Part shown: one piece after another, positions 36,129 through 44,865 of the stretch
Position numbering within the stretch: the first letter of the stretch is position 1
How the letters are laid out: each line of letters begins with the position of its first letter
NCBI RefSeq assembly: GCF_002849855.1
Contig: NZ_CP018617.1
Location: 1,302,001 to 1,366,000 of the forward strand
Direction: 5' to 3'
From: Vibrio azureus
GTDB taxonomy: Bacteria > Pseudomonadota > Gammaproteobacteria > Enterobacterales > Vibrionaceae
Length of the DNA stretch: 64,000 bases
Notes under the pieces: generated by a model
Told to the model about the DNA's origin: nothing
The model's input: the letters and a program-made list of their open reading frames with translations, nothing else
The model's database searches: none
Position numbers and translations under genes: made by a program

Positions 36129-37157
36129 TCACTTCTTGAAATTGAAGTCTCCAAAACCCCAGATAATGTGGCTTTGATATTTGTCCAAAAATTCTTCCCC
36201 ACCTTTTAGAGCGGCTTCAATACGCGCCTCTAAGTCTTCGGGCTTTTTACTGTCACGGAGGAAAAACTTTGTCTGAGGCCTTTCAAATGAATCTGCAGCA
36301 ATCAACGCTTCCTTACCATTATCCATAAAAGCAAGGATCTGACCCAACGTGTAGATATAATCACTGGAGACATGGCCAACAAACTTATCTATATCAATCG
36401 CTGGCATTGCTTTGACCACATAACCATCACGCTTTTTCGTTTCAAAATTTAAAACGATACACAATCCCGTGTTGTTGGTCATCAAACCCACTTTATCAAA
36501 AGCAGCTGCACCTACTCTACCAGCTCGCCACGAATAGACAATTTGCTTCCGTCGATCAAAGTATACTTCTGCATCACGAGGTTTTAGTAGAAAGAAGGCC
36601 CAAAAAAAGAGAGTGACTCCATAGAGCCCTCCGAATACAGCTATATATAATATAAACTCCTTAAGTTTACCGTTGCCAAAAGTGGCTAACGCCTTCATAT
36701 GAGTGAAAATTGTTATCGAGCCTTCTTTATCTGTATAAACTTTATATCCTTGAATTTTTTTTAAGTTCCTCTGAATAAAACTTTGATAATAATTGTACTC
36801 TTTAATATTCCCATTTTGCTGGGCTTCCTTTGCGTATTTGGTATAAGTAGCGACTCTTTCTTTATGATATTCTACCATATCAGCAGCATGCTCCTTACTG
36901 TAAGAGAAGCGGGGTGGAGCATTCACCATCATAATAGCCGAAAAAACGGTGAACATTATTAGTAAAGGAATAAGAACAAAGTTTCGACGCAAGTGAGAGC
37001 CCGTGCGTAGAGTAAGTACATCATCACTTACAGACGAAATCGGTTCCTTAGGGTCTTCTTTTTCGATAGCAATTTTTACTTCTTTTCGAAGAGCTGGCCA
37101 ATAGTACGCAAAAGGGGTTCCTCGGAACATGGATAATTGCATTGAAAATATACTCAT
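36129..37157 (-). CDS. Membrane protein, probable immunity to the VasX-like effector
   Basis: A 342-residue protein with two clear transmembrane helices (about 60-79, LIPLLIMFTVFSAIMMV; and about 165-190, FILYIAVFGGLYGVTLFFWAFFLL), a periplasmic-type loop between them, and a soluble C-terminal half containing AEVYFDRRKQIVYSWR. It directly follows the effector gene (stop and start abut at 37,157/37,158). Immunity proteins to membrane-acting type VI effectors are membrane proteins, which fits. It resembles proteins usually listed only as domains of unknown function. 331 bp of end DNA (35,798-36,128) with no gene separates it from the transposon end sites. Confidence 0.6.
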   Translation of the reverse strand: MSIFSMQLSMFRGTPFAYYWPALRKEVKIAIEKEDPKEPISSVSDDVLTLRTGSHLRRNFVLIPLLIMFTVFSAIMMVNAPPRFSYSKEHAADMVEYHKERVATYTKYAKEAQQNGNIKEYNYYQSFIQRNLKKIQGYKVYTDKEGSITIFTHMKALATFGNGKLKEFILYIAVFGGLYGVTLFFWAFFLLKPRDAEVYFDRRKQIVYSWRAGRVGAAAFDKVGLMTNNTGLCIVLNFETKKRDGYVVKAMPAIDIDKFVGHVSSDYIYTLGQILAFMDNGKEALIAADSFERPQTKFFLRDSKKPEDLEARIEAALKGGEEFLDKYQSHIIWGFGDFNFKK

Positions 37158-40100
37158 TTACAAGAACACCTCTAATGGATTCTCAAGTATTTCATATTTG
37201 TTATCATTCATTCCTATCGTACCATGACTTTTTATTTCAAAGAATTCCGTCAGAAAACGTTTAGGGACAGTTATATCGGGTGATGGTTGGTAACACCATT
37301 TCAAAAAGAATCCATGCTCAGCTTTGAGGCGAACCTTAAGTTCAAATCGCGATATATTACTTTCTTTTGATTGCTCCATACTCTCTTTCTTAGCTAGATT
37401 TAATGCAGTTATATGCTTTTCGATTTCCTGTTCAAGCTGTCGAGCTAACTCATTTGTGAGTACCTCATCGACTTCGGGCTCTGGTATTTCAGGGTTTATC
37501 CTTATTAATTCAGAAGGCATAGAATTTCTCATCATATTTTTAATCGAAAGTTTCTCTTTATTTGGGACGGTCATTATCTCGCCTTGCAACTGTGATATTC
37601 CCAACTTAAATGCTGCTAGACTAAAAGCATACTCTTTAATATACATTCTCCTGCCAGTTTGCTCATCATAAAAATCTTCTGCTACAACCTTAACATATGG
37701 GCGGTAAAAGTAGTTATGGAACTCCTGAGTTTCTATTTCCATAGCTCTTTTAAGGTATTCATTTTTTGTTTTCTTCAATACTGGGAGGAGTTTCAGCCTT
37801 TCTTCAGGATTTATTATTTTTTTAAGTTGATCTTCACTTGAGATAAAATCTTGCCAGAAAGGATAACGTTCAGACTTACCCCAGAATGAATTGAAAAGAA
37901 AGTTTTCAAAAGGACTTTTATCCAATCTATCTATATTTTTGCCGTTAATATAGAGGCCGGCAAAGCCTATAAAAAAGCACGCCAGACCTATTGCAGGAGC
38001 CATCCAAACCGTTGCAGCAAGAAATACCAAAAGCCCCGCTTGTACAATACGTGCTGTGAGCAGCCCATTCCTACCAGCTCTAAATGCAATGAAACCATTT
38101 CTTAATTCGAGACCAGCCATCGCAATATTTGCCGCAAAGAGTAATGGTTTGGTAATCACAAGATTACTAAGACTACTCTCTAGTCTGCTACTGTATGCTA
38201 CAAGGCTGGTTACCCCCAACCTCTGTGCTGCTTGAACACTTATACTTGGCAGCATCCTAGCTAAGACGGCCTCAGTGCCATTCATAACTGCTTGTGCACC
38301 TCTAGCGAATATATTGACCGAATATGAACCAAAGTGTGCGATCGCTATGGTATCGGCAGTAATCGCCGTAAGAGCAGAGATTAACTCCGTAACTCTATAC
38401 AACGCAGGTTCCTCTAAAGTCTCAAAGTCCGTTTGGGCAAGTACAGACTGTATAGTAGAGAGATTGAGGCTAAACGACCACTTAGCCATATATACCCCGA
38501 AACCTCTTGCAAGAGGTGCTGTCACCATATCTAATAAAGTAAGCCTCTTACTTTCAGGGTATTTACCTGCGTTCTTTTCAGGAGCATATTTAGGTTTTTC
38601 CTTATCATGAACTGGTTGAACAGGTTTAATTTCCATCAGCTTGATCATCATTGGGTCAACCTTCATTTGGGCCCTTATTTCTGTAAGCTTTAAAAGTCCT
38701 TTCGCCACCTTTTCAATGCCAGCATTTATTCCCCTGGAAGCAAAGTTTTTTCCGGGGTTGACGACTTTAGCCTCGATTTCACTGATAGGCACATCAATGG
38801 TTGAACCTGTGAACCTAATGCCCAGCATGTTCTCAAATACATAAGGTAAATACTCTCGATAGAAAAGCTCCACTCCTTTCGCTTTTGCTAATTTTTTTTG
38901 CCACGCTTTATTTTCTTTTTTATATGTATAGTTTACTTGAATTTTAATAAATAAATTCGCAAAATAGTAAAAGAAGGCGTTACTTAAAGTTGTGTAAGAT
39001 GCATCCCATGGACTTGCGTCCTGAGGGTGAGTAAAGAGCTTTTTACATAAATCTGCTAAAGCCTCCCAAAACAAGGCAACAACACCAACGCTTTCTTCTC
39101 CTTTGAAAGCCTCGTTAATCCACATCATCTTAGCCTGCATCCCTTCTTCACAAGCTGTTATATTTCCCATTATCCCCAAGTAAAAATTCAATAATTTAGT
39201 AAATTCTGGCATTGATAGATAATCATCGTCTGGGTAACGCTCAATAAAATACTTACCATATCCATGTAGCGTACCTAATGAAACATCCCCTTTACCTGAT
39301 CCCAAACCGTTAATGAAGTAATCCATATGCTTAATAAGATACTCTCGGCGGGCTTTATAGTTATTTACTTCTTTGTAAAAAACATTTTTAAAATCGTCAT
39401 AGGTTTTTAAGTCTAAGTTTTCTTCCGCGATCTTCTTTAATCCCTCATCATTACTCTCAACAATACCATCCACAAATATGCCCATTTTGGCAGGATAATC
39501 ATTCAAATATGCATATGCATGACTGTCGGTAATCGTAAGGGTAAGGGCATGCGTGATGTCGCGCTGGCGTCCAACAGGATCAAAGAGAGCTATAATCGTA
39601 CCAGGTTTTGTCTGGCAAGTACTTTTCCTCATTTCTTCAATAAGCTCATCTGCACGAAGATGATAACTTAATGTGGACGTACTCAAATCCCAACCGTGCT
39701 TCTCTGGTTGACCATCTTCGAAGGCTGTCAACCAACGATGATCGCCTAGCCGATAATCTTCTACTAAACTCTCTAAATTTTCTTGAGTTACTCCAACGCT
39801 GTAATCGGTACTTTCACTGGTCAAATCTATCCGTTGCATGGCCTTTTCGCGAAAAGTTTCATCCTCGTTCATTTTATCAATGATACTGGCCGCCCACTCG
39901 TGTTCACAGTACGCAATCGAAATTGATTCTGTATTGGGGGTCACAAAAGCAAAGGGGTAAAAAGTCTGCCCTGATGATGTATCTAATTTCAAACCATCTT
40001 GTGCATTTTCTTCATTTAAAAATAAGTATCTTTCAAATTTTTCGAGCACCCCTGTGGGTGTCTCCACTTGTACATATTTAAAGATTTGAAATGGCCGTTT

Positions 40101-41759
40101 GCCTTCATCACCCTCTTCTTTAATGTATATCCAACCTTCGCGTAGAATACGTAAAATATATCCGCCTGTTTCTTTAAAACCCGATGCGGCTTGCATCTCT
40201 GGAAGTGTTGGGGGCAAACTTGGTTCTCTTTCCTCATCAAAAAGATCTGCATAAGCAAACCGAACCGGGTAAATGGGAATAACATGTTCTATAAGACCAG
40301 GGAATTCCTTCAAATACGGTTCAACGGTATCTAGGGTTGATGTTGTATCAACTACCGCAGTTATTGTATTACCCAATGTCGAAAAAGAGTACTCTTGGTC
40401 TCGAATGATATTATTATCTTCTAACTGAGCCAGCAGTTGTTTCACTTTGACGGACATTTTTTTAAACACGTCGAATATCAGGCTTCTCAAGACCTCGACA
40501 TAGTCAACCATGACATCGATATGTTTTTGAAAAACCTCTTCAGATAAATAGGAATACTTCAAGCTAGCTGCTTGGTCACGAAGGAAGACTAAACGCCTGG
40601 TGAGTTTCTTAAATAACGGCTGCATAACGTCTTGTATCATCGTGCGTGACGCATTATTCCAGTCAAACCCTTTTAAATAAGCGACGGGATTACCTAAACC
40701 TAGATGGCGGAGATAACTGAGTAGTCGGTTTATTGTTTCATGGGGTGCTAAACGGAGTATCACAGAAAGGATTTGACCTTCCTCAAGGGCAGCAGGCATC
40801 ACATAAGCAAGAAGGATTTCGGTGGTATGCGGCAAAGGTTCATCTAAACTACCGAGGATAACTTGACAGATTTTATCAAAATTGTATTCACTGTCTGGAT
40901 GCAAGTAGGGAAAGTGCGTTTTTACCTCCGCTTCTAAGATATCATGGAAATATTTATCTTCGATGAGAGAGTGCCCCATACACCCCCATAAAAGGCCTGA
41001 ATCCACACGAGTATGTTGCCAAAACCCTTGCTGCCCTTTTATTGCAATATCAAAGAATTCATAATCAGGTACGTCGTCATAGAGCGGGTCATCGCGAAAG
41101 TGGGGATTTTCTCGGCGGATAGGATTAAGTACATATTCATCGAAACTCTCTCTCACAATTAGTTGGGCCTCTCTGGTAGGCTCTAACTCTTTAACAGCAC
41201 TTTTACCAGCACTATCGAGCATTCCAGAGTCAACGTATGCTCCGGATTCATCCACTAATTCAAAAGGAGCATTGGCAAGACGTTTACCGTTAGGGTAACG
41301 AACGATAATTTCTATTTCCTGCAATTCTTCAACCGTTTCATCTACACTAACCGATTCGCTTTGGACGCCTCCAAGGCACATGGTATTGCCCTTGTTCATC
41401 GTCATTTGGTCTGTCATCCGAGCGACGCCTTTCCCTTCAATTAAAACATTAGGGGAAGCCGAAATAAATTTAGCTTCTGCTTCAATGGTCCCTGAAGAAA
41501 CACCTTTTTTATCCCCTCCAGCGTCTCCTGTACTTTTTGAAAAGGTACTGTCTTTTAATGCGATGCTGTTACCGCCATCTGCGGTAACCGTTGTGGTTCC
41601 CCCTGCTAAATCCGATGATTTCGCATTATTTCCATAAGGAATGGGAACAACAGGCTTACCAACTTTTGTTAAACAAACGTCAGGAAGTGTCGCATTCGCC
41701 TCTGCTCCTGAGCCTTTATGAACAATACTTAGCCCGTTTGCTGCAATCGTTATGGCCAT
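37158..41759 (-). CDS. PAAR-like, VasX-type T6SS effector
   Basis: A 1,533-residue protein. Residues about 1-130 form a PAAR-like/DUF4150 spike tip (VCLTKVGKPVVPIPYGNN ... NVLIEGKGVARMTDQM ... NTMCLGG). Residues about 485-760 resemble the VasX N-terminal region (IYPVRFAYADLF ... GGYILRILREGWIYI ... YFPFAFVTP-like and SIAYCEHEWAAS segments). The C-terminal third has hydrophobic helices (LLVFLAATVWMAPAIGLACF) that may insert in membranes. It would be loaded on the type VI needle and damage the target cell membrane. Its neighbours are a DUF6484-like adaptor upstream and a membrane immunity candidate downstream. Confidence 0.75.
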   Translation of the reverse strand: MAITIAANGLSIVHKGSGAEANATLPDVCLTKVGKPVVPIPYGNNAKSSDLAGGTTTVTADGGNSIALKDSTFSKSTGDAGGDKKGVSSGTIEAEAKFISASPNVLIEGKGVARMTDQMTMNKGNTMCLGGVQSESVSVDETVEELQEIEIIVRYPNGKRLANAPFELVDESGAYVDSGMLDSAGKSAVKELEPTREAQLIVRESFDEYVLNPIRRENPHFRDDPLYDDVPDYEFFDIAIKGQQGFWQHTRVDSGLLWGCMGHSLIEDKYFHDILEAEVKTHFPYLHPDSEYNFDKICQVILGSLDEPLPHTTEILLAYVMPAALEEGQILSVILRLAPHETINRLLSYLRHLGLGNPVAYLKGFDWNNASRTMIQDVMQPLFKKLTRRLVFLRDQAASLKYSYLSEEVFQKHIDVMVDYVEVLRSLIFDVFKKMSVKVKQLLAQLEDNNIIRDQEYSFSTLGNTITAVVDTTSTLDTVEPYLKEFPGLIEHVIPIYPVRFAYADLFDEEREPSLPPTLPEMQAASGFKETGGYILRILREGWIYIKEEGDEGKRPFQIFKYVQVETPTGVLEKFERYLFLNEENAQDGLKLDTSSGQTFYPFAFVTPNTESISIAYCEHEWAASIIDKMNEDETFREKAMQRIDLTSESTDYSVGVTQENLESLVEDYRLGDHRWLTAFEDGQPEKHGWDLSTSTLSYHLRADELIEEMRKSTCQTKPGTIIALFDPVGRQRDITHALTLTITDSHAYAYLNDYPAKMGIFVDGIVESNDEGLKKIAEENLDLKTYDDFKNVFYKEVNNYKARREYLIKHMDYFINGLGSGKGDVSLGTLHGYGKYFIERYPDDDYLSMPEFTKLLNFYLGIMGNITACEEGMQAKMMWINEAFKGEESVGVVALFWEALADLCKKLFTHPQDASPWDASYTTLSNAFFYYFANLFIKIQVNYTYKKENKAWQKKLAKAKGVELFYREYLPYVFENMLGIRFTGSTIDVPISEIEAKVVNPGKNFASRGINAGIEKVAKGLLKLTEIRAQMKVDPMMIKLMEIKPVQPVHDKEKPKYAPEKNAGKYPESKRLTLLDMVTAPLARGFGVYMAKWSFSLNLSTIQSVLAQTDFETLEEPALYRVTELISALTAITADTIAIAHFGSYSVNIFARGAQAVMNGTEAVLARMLPSISVQAAQRLGVTSLVAYSSRLESSLSNLVITKPLLFAANIAMAGLELRNGFIAFRAGRNGLLTARIVQAGLLVFLAATVWMAPAIGLACFFIGFAGLYINGKNIDRLDKSPFENFLFNSFWGKSERYPFWQDFISSEDQLKKIINPEERLKLLPVLKKTKNEYLKRAMEIETQEFHNYFYRPYVKVVAEDFYDEQTGRRMYIKEYAFSLAAFKLGISQLQGEIMTVPNKEKLSIKNMMRNSMPSELIRINPEIPEPEVDEVLTNELARQLEQEIEKHITALNLAKKESMEQSKESNISRFELKVRLKAEHGFFLKWCYQPSPDITVPKRFLTEFFEIKSHGTIGMNDNKYEILENPLEVFL

Positions 41760-41778
41760 ACCTATTCTCTCTTCTTAA

Positions 41779-42222
41779 TTAATTTAAACTGATTTTCTTG
41801 GCTTGAATCTTTTGAGTTCTTTCAGCCATGCTGTTGATGTGTTTTGCTTCGGTTTTAATTGATCCGGTTTTAGCCGTCATCGTGACATTGGCATCACCAG
41901 AGCGAAGCGTCAGTTTCTCATCACCTTGAATAACCATCTTTTTAGCACGCAGCACCAACACATCGCGTTCGAGTAAAGAGGTATAAATATCAACCACAAT
42001 CGGTAAGTTGACGTCCCCCCCGAAAAAATCAATTTGGCAGTCCAATTTATTATCAATGGCTAATTCGATGTCTGATTGAGAGAAGGCTCTGCCTAATACT
42101 GCCCATGTTTGATGGCGTTTAGTATTGCCATGGAAGTCAACCTTTACCCGAGAGCCGTCCATTTCTTTTATCCATCCAATTCGAGGATGATTCACTGGAG
42201 ATAACACCTGTTCTTCTGACAT
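41779..42222 (-). CDS. DUF6484-like T6SS adaptor protein
   Basis: A 147-residue beta-rich protein beginning with an OB-like strand pattern (PRIGWIKEMDGSRVKVDFHGN, then AVLGRAFSQSDIELAI) and ending in a repetitive VgrG-like gp5 segment (LRSGDANVTMTAKTGSIKTE). Proteins of this kind occur beside PAAR-like effectors and may help load them on VgrG. It is the first gene of the effector cassette, 19 bp before the effector. It starts at ATG. It lies inside the CRISPR transposon. Confidence 0.65.
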   Translation of the reverse strand: MSEEQVLSPVNHPRIGWIKEMDGSRVKVDFHGNTKRHQTWAVLGRAFSQSDIELAIDNKLDCQIDFFGGDVNLPIVVDIYTSLLERDVLVLRAKKMVIQGDEKLTLRSGDANVTMTAKTGSIKTEAKHINSMAERTQKIQAKKISLN

Positions 42223-42878
42223 TTTACTGTTTCACAATCCAAATAAAAGTTATATATAATAACAACTTAAATGGGTTTTATCTTGTAGCACTACGAAGGG
42301 TAATAAGATGAAGTTGATAGTTAAAAAATCTATTTAGGTATTCATTTCATAAGTTATGAAAAGAAATAAGATGGGTAACTACGATAAAACGACGGCTCCT
42401 GATATTAAAGAATTCATTGTTTTTGTGATTAATACAGCAATTTACATTCAAATCATCATTTTGCTAATTTCATATAATCATTCTTAGATGCACCTGACGA
42501 AGAATTAGTTTTAATATGGGAAAAGCATATTAACAGAGTATTAATGAGTAAAAATCCAAACCATTTTGGGGTACTTCTGCGTTACGAAGTGCTACCTTGT
42601 GAAGCCTCTGGGCATAAATTATCTAACTAAGCTAAGCTGACAAAGTATGACTAAACCTTACCTTGTTGATTAGTATATACACGGCTCTGAGTTCGCACCA
42701 AAGCCTTATAATACATATCACAATGCCTCGAATTCTCAATTAAGGTTTAAAATACAATCAGTTGTACTCTCTAGCTAATGGATTGTTTTGCTAGCAGATT
42801 TAAAGAGAATTACATTCCTCACCGCCACAAGGTATTGTTATAAAAATAAAACCCCAAGAAATCCCAGGGTTTTTATAT
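42223..42878. other. AT-rich non-coding stretch between T6SS cassette and CRISPR array
   Basis: About 655 bp without a convincing gene. A 43-codon plus-strand frame at 42,356-42,487 (MKRNKMGNYDK..., ending in a hydrophobic stretch) has a weak start context and is not called. A GC-poor hairpin (AACCCCAAGAAATCCCAGGGTTTT, about 42,850) next to the last repeat could end transcription of the array or cassette. Confidence 0.4.
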
Positions 42879-43086
42879 CGTATAAACTACCTTTTCGGCA
42901 GTCTTTTCTGGTGTTATTCCTGAGTGGTTTTTTAACATACTCTTAACTACCTATGCGGCAGTACAGTTCAATGTGACTATCATTATCAGCATCGTCATTT
43001 TCTTAGCTACCTATGCGGCAGTACAGGAAACTGCATATGATAGTGCCAATCGATCACTTTTCTTAGCTACCTATGCGGCAGTACAG
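42879..43086 (-). CRISPR. Type I-F3 array: 4 repeats, 3 spacers, atypical last repeats
   Basis: Read on the minus strand from cas6 outward. Repeats 1 (43,059-43,086) and 2 (42,999-43,026) have the I-F form beginning CTGTACTGCCGCATAGGTAG. Repeat 3 (42,939-42,966) changes the handle to TTAAGAGT. Repeat 4 (42,879-42,906) is strongly divergent (AAAGACTGCCGAAAAGGTAG). The spacers are 32 nt each: 43,027-43,058, 42,967-42,998 and 42,907-42,938. Spacer 3, flanked by the divergent repeats, matches the AraC-family gene beside the transposon. Spacers 1 and 2 have no target I recognise. Confidence 0.95.
42907..42938 (-). other. Self-targeting (attachment-site) guide spacer
   Basis: 26 of 32 bases match 61,147-61,178 in the C-terminal codons of the AraC-family gene. 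The protospacer has a 5' CC PAM on the spacer-sense strand. Mismatches are at guide positions 6, 9, 12, 13, 24 and 30. Positions 6, 12, 24 and 30 are those flipped out in type I-F R-loops, and all but 13 are codon third positions. Confidence 0.93.
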
Positions 43087-43213
43087 TGATAACTGTAGTA
43101 TCTAACTCTATGATTTCGTGTGTATAACATCACAAAACGCCAAAATACCCTTTTATTTAGTTCAAACATAACTCATTGATTTTATGATTATTAAAATACT
43201 CTTCAAAAAAGGG
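43087..43213 (-). promoter_or_regulatory. CRISPR leader region
   Basis: 127 bp between the cas6 stop and the first repeat. It is AT-rich and should contain the array leader or promoter, if the array is not simply co-transcribed with cas6. No specific box can be assigned with confidence. Confidence 0.45.
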
Positions 43214-43822
43214 TTATAAATCTAGGTCTGGCACGGTACCCCTTCTCTCCTGTGCAGTTGCTAGTCCATAACTACTAAAGTTCGCCTCAGAACGTTCATT
43301 AACCACTTGTTTTTGAGTAAATAAAAAATAGGTTTGCCCTGATGAACCACTAGAAATGGGAACGCGGTGAAAATGTTCAATAGATCGCTCTTCTCTTGCC
43401 TGAGGTATTTTTAATGCATGCCCTAACGCTGAAGCTCTAGCAATACTTCGTTTCATTCGTCGCAGCTTTGAACCTCGAAAGCTTTTGCCAATACTTTGGT
43501 TACGGACAAACCTCAGTTCACGCACTGTTTTAGGAACTTCTAGTACACCAGACAATTCAAACAGCCCGTCACTTACCATTAAAGAAAAATAGTTCTGAAA
43601 AGATAGAGCGGTAAGCATTTCTTTGCTTTCCGCTACAAAAGCTATTCTTTGTCCCACAGATGTAAATCCCCAATCTGGGAAAGTTACTCCTATTTTGTTC
43701 ATAGCTTGAGGGTTATTGATCATAAACAAGTGCATTTCGTGGATACAACGGCCAGCCAAGAGGTCATGGTCGGCACCTGCTGGCAAATATTTAACAGAGA
43801 AATAATATCTCTTTGTCATCAT
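43214..43822 (-). CDS. cas6: Cas6f (Csy4) crRNA endoribonuclease
   Basis: A 202-residue type I-F Cas6 that cuts the repeat hairpin and stays bound to the crRNA 3' end. The N-terminal RRM-like fold begins RYYFSVKYLPAGADHDLLAG, with the catalytic His in GRCIHEMH (H28, the place of His29 in Csy4). The C-terminal part holds the arginine-rich helix SIGKSFRGSKLRRMKRSIAR that grips the hairpin, followed by YFLFTQK. It overlaps the end of cas7 (ATGA). It is last gene of the tniQ-cas operon, directly before the array. Confidence 0.93.
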   Translation of the reverse strand: MMTKRYYFSVKYLPAGADHDLLAGRCIHEMHLFMINNPQAMNKIGVTFPDWGFTSVGQRIAFVAESKEMLTALSFQNYFSLMVSDGLFELSGVLEVPKTVRELRFVRNQSIGKSFRGSKLRRMKRSIARASALGHALKIPQAREERSIEHFHRVPISSGSSGQTYFLFTQKQVVNERSEANFSSYGLATAQERRGTVPDLDL

Positions 43823-44859
43823 TTATCCTTCTTTGGAGACGAGCCATTAAACAAGCCACCTTTAACTAAGATCGACATAATGAAATGCACCTCATTAGGG
43901 ATAGTTTGAGAAACCACCATATCTTCAACCCAAGCTTCTGTATTTTGTATTAAATGATAAAAATCGTTTTTAAACTTAGGATGTCGCCTAGCAATTACAT
44001 ACTCTCTATCTGCTCCATATTCATTAACCCTTAATGGTTTGTCTGCTTCTTCATGCCACCAATCATCGATTAGTTGTAATGCTGCTCCAACTTTTTGTCC
44101 ATGTAGTGCAACTGTTTGTTGCCCACTTTCAAGTTCAATTGTTGCGAACTGCTTAGTAGGCATATCATGTTCTTTGGTGTCTAAAAACTTTTGACTTGGG
44201 TAGATCTCATCCCCCCAACCAACCGTTATTTCTGCTTTCACATCGAGATAAAAATACTCAGTCGGTTCAGAGAGTGCTCTGGCAAAATAATCTGTGAGCT
44301 TTTTCAAACATTCAGACGATTTATTGTCCCATTGACCATACCAAGAAAGTCTAAGAGCATTATCAATGACGAATAAATCTGAGTCGCTAGTCCTCACTTC
44401 GATCTTTATATTTCTGGGGCCTCGATTTCGCCAAAGCCATGTACCTAGCAGAATATTTTTCGCGTAACGATTTGCCAATTCAGAGTACCCACCGAGTTCC
44501 TTGTACACACGAGCAAGCTGAGATAACTGAGTACGAACGTCATCATCATTGCAAATTTGAGGAGTAAGTGAATTAGCACTGATTCTCAGAGAGAAGGCAC
44601 AATAGATTTCATCGACACCTGGCCTCACGTAACACTCTTCGATAAATTGAGGGTTGGCATACGCCAAATCTTGAGGCGCAACGTTTTTGGGTGAAAAATT
44701 ATTGCCTTGATAAGCTTCGGAATACCCTCCCTTGGGAGCACGTAATCGGGTTCTATCTAATCCTATTGGGTTTATAGTTCCATCCGAAGATAAGGAATAG
44801 AAATAAGCTTTGCCAGTAGAAAGTGAACGCAAATAATTGAGTTGATTACAAAGCCTCAT
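43819..44859 (-). CDS. cas7: Cas7f (Csy3) backbone protein
   Basis: A 346-residue I-F Cas7 that should assemble as six copies along the guide and, in these transposons, hold TniQ at the crRNA 3' end. Recognisable features include the N-terminal LNYLRSLSTGKAYFYSL, the NRYAKNILLGTWLWRNRGPRNIKIEVRT core and the ADREYVIARRHPKFKNDFYHL thumb-like region. It starts 6 bp after cas8/5 and overlaps cas6. Length is normal. Confidence 0.93.
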   Translation of the reverse strand: MRLCNQLNYLRSLSTGKAYFYSLSSDGTINPIGLDRTRLRAPKGGYSEAYQGNNFSPKNVAPQDLAYANPQFIEECYVRPGVDEIYCAFSLRISANSLTPQICNDDDVRTQLSQLARVYKELGGYSELANRYAKNILLGTWLWRNRGPRNIKIEVRTSDSDLFVIDNALRLSWYGQWDNKSSECLKKLTDYFARALSEPTEYFYLDVKAEITVGWGDEIYPSQKFLDTKEHDMPTKQFATIELESGQQTVALHGQKVGAALQLIDDWWHEEADKPLRVNEYGADREYVIARRHPKFKNDFYHLIQNTEAWVEDMVVSQTIPNEVHFIMSILVKGGLFNGSSPKKDK

Positions 44860-44865
44860 AAGCCA

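Noticed and set aside
42356..42487. 43-codon hydrophobic frame between the T6SS cassette and the array
   Set aside because: Weak start signal, AT-rich composition that can give such frames by chance, and no neighbour that it would pair with.
42850..42875. Fifth CRISPR repeat beyond repeat 4
   Set aside because: The sequence after the divergent repeat lacks the TGCCG and GGTAG core and instead forms a simple hairpin.
43649..43909. Plus-strand frames opposite cas6 and cas7
   Set aside because: Antisense shadows of well-supported cas genes.
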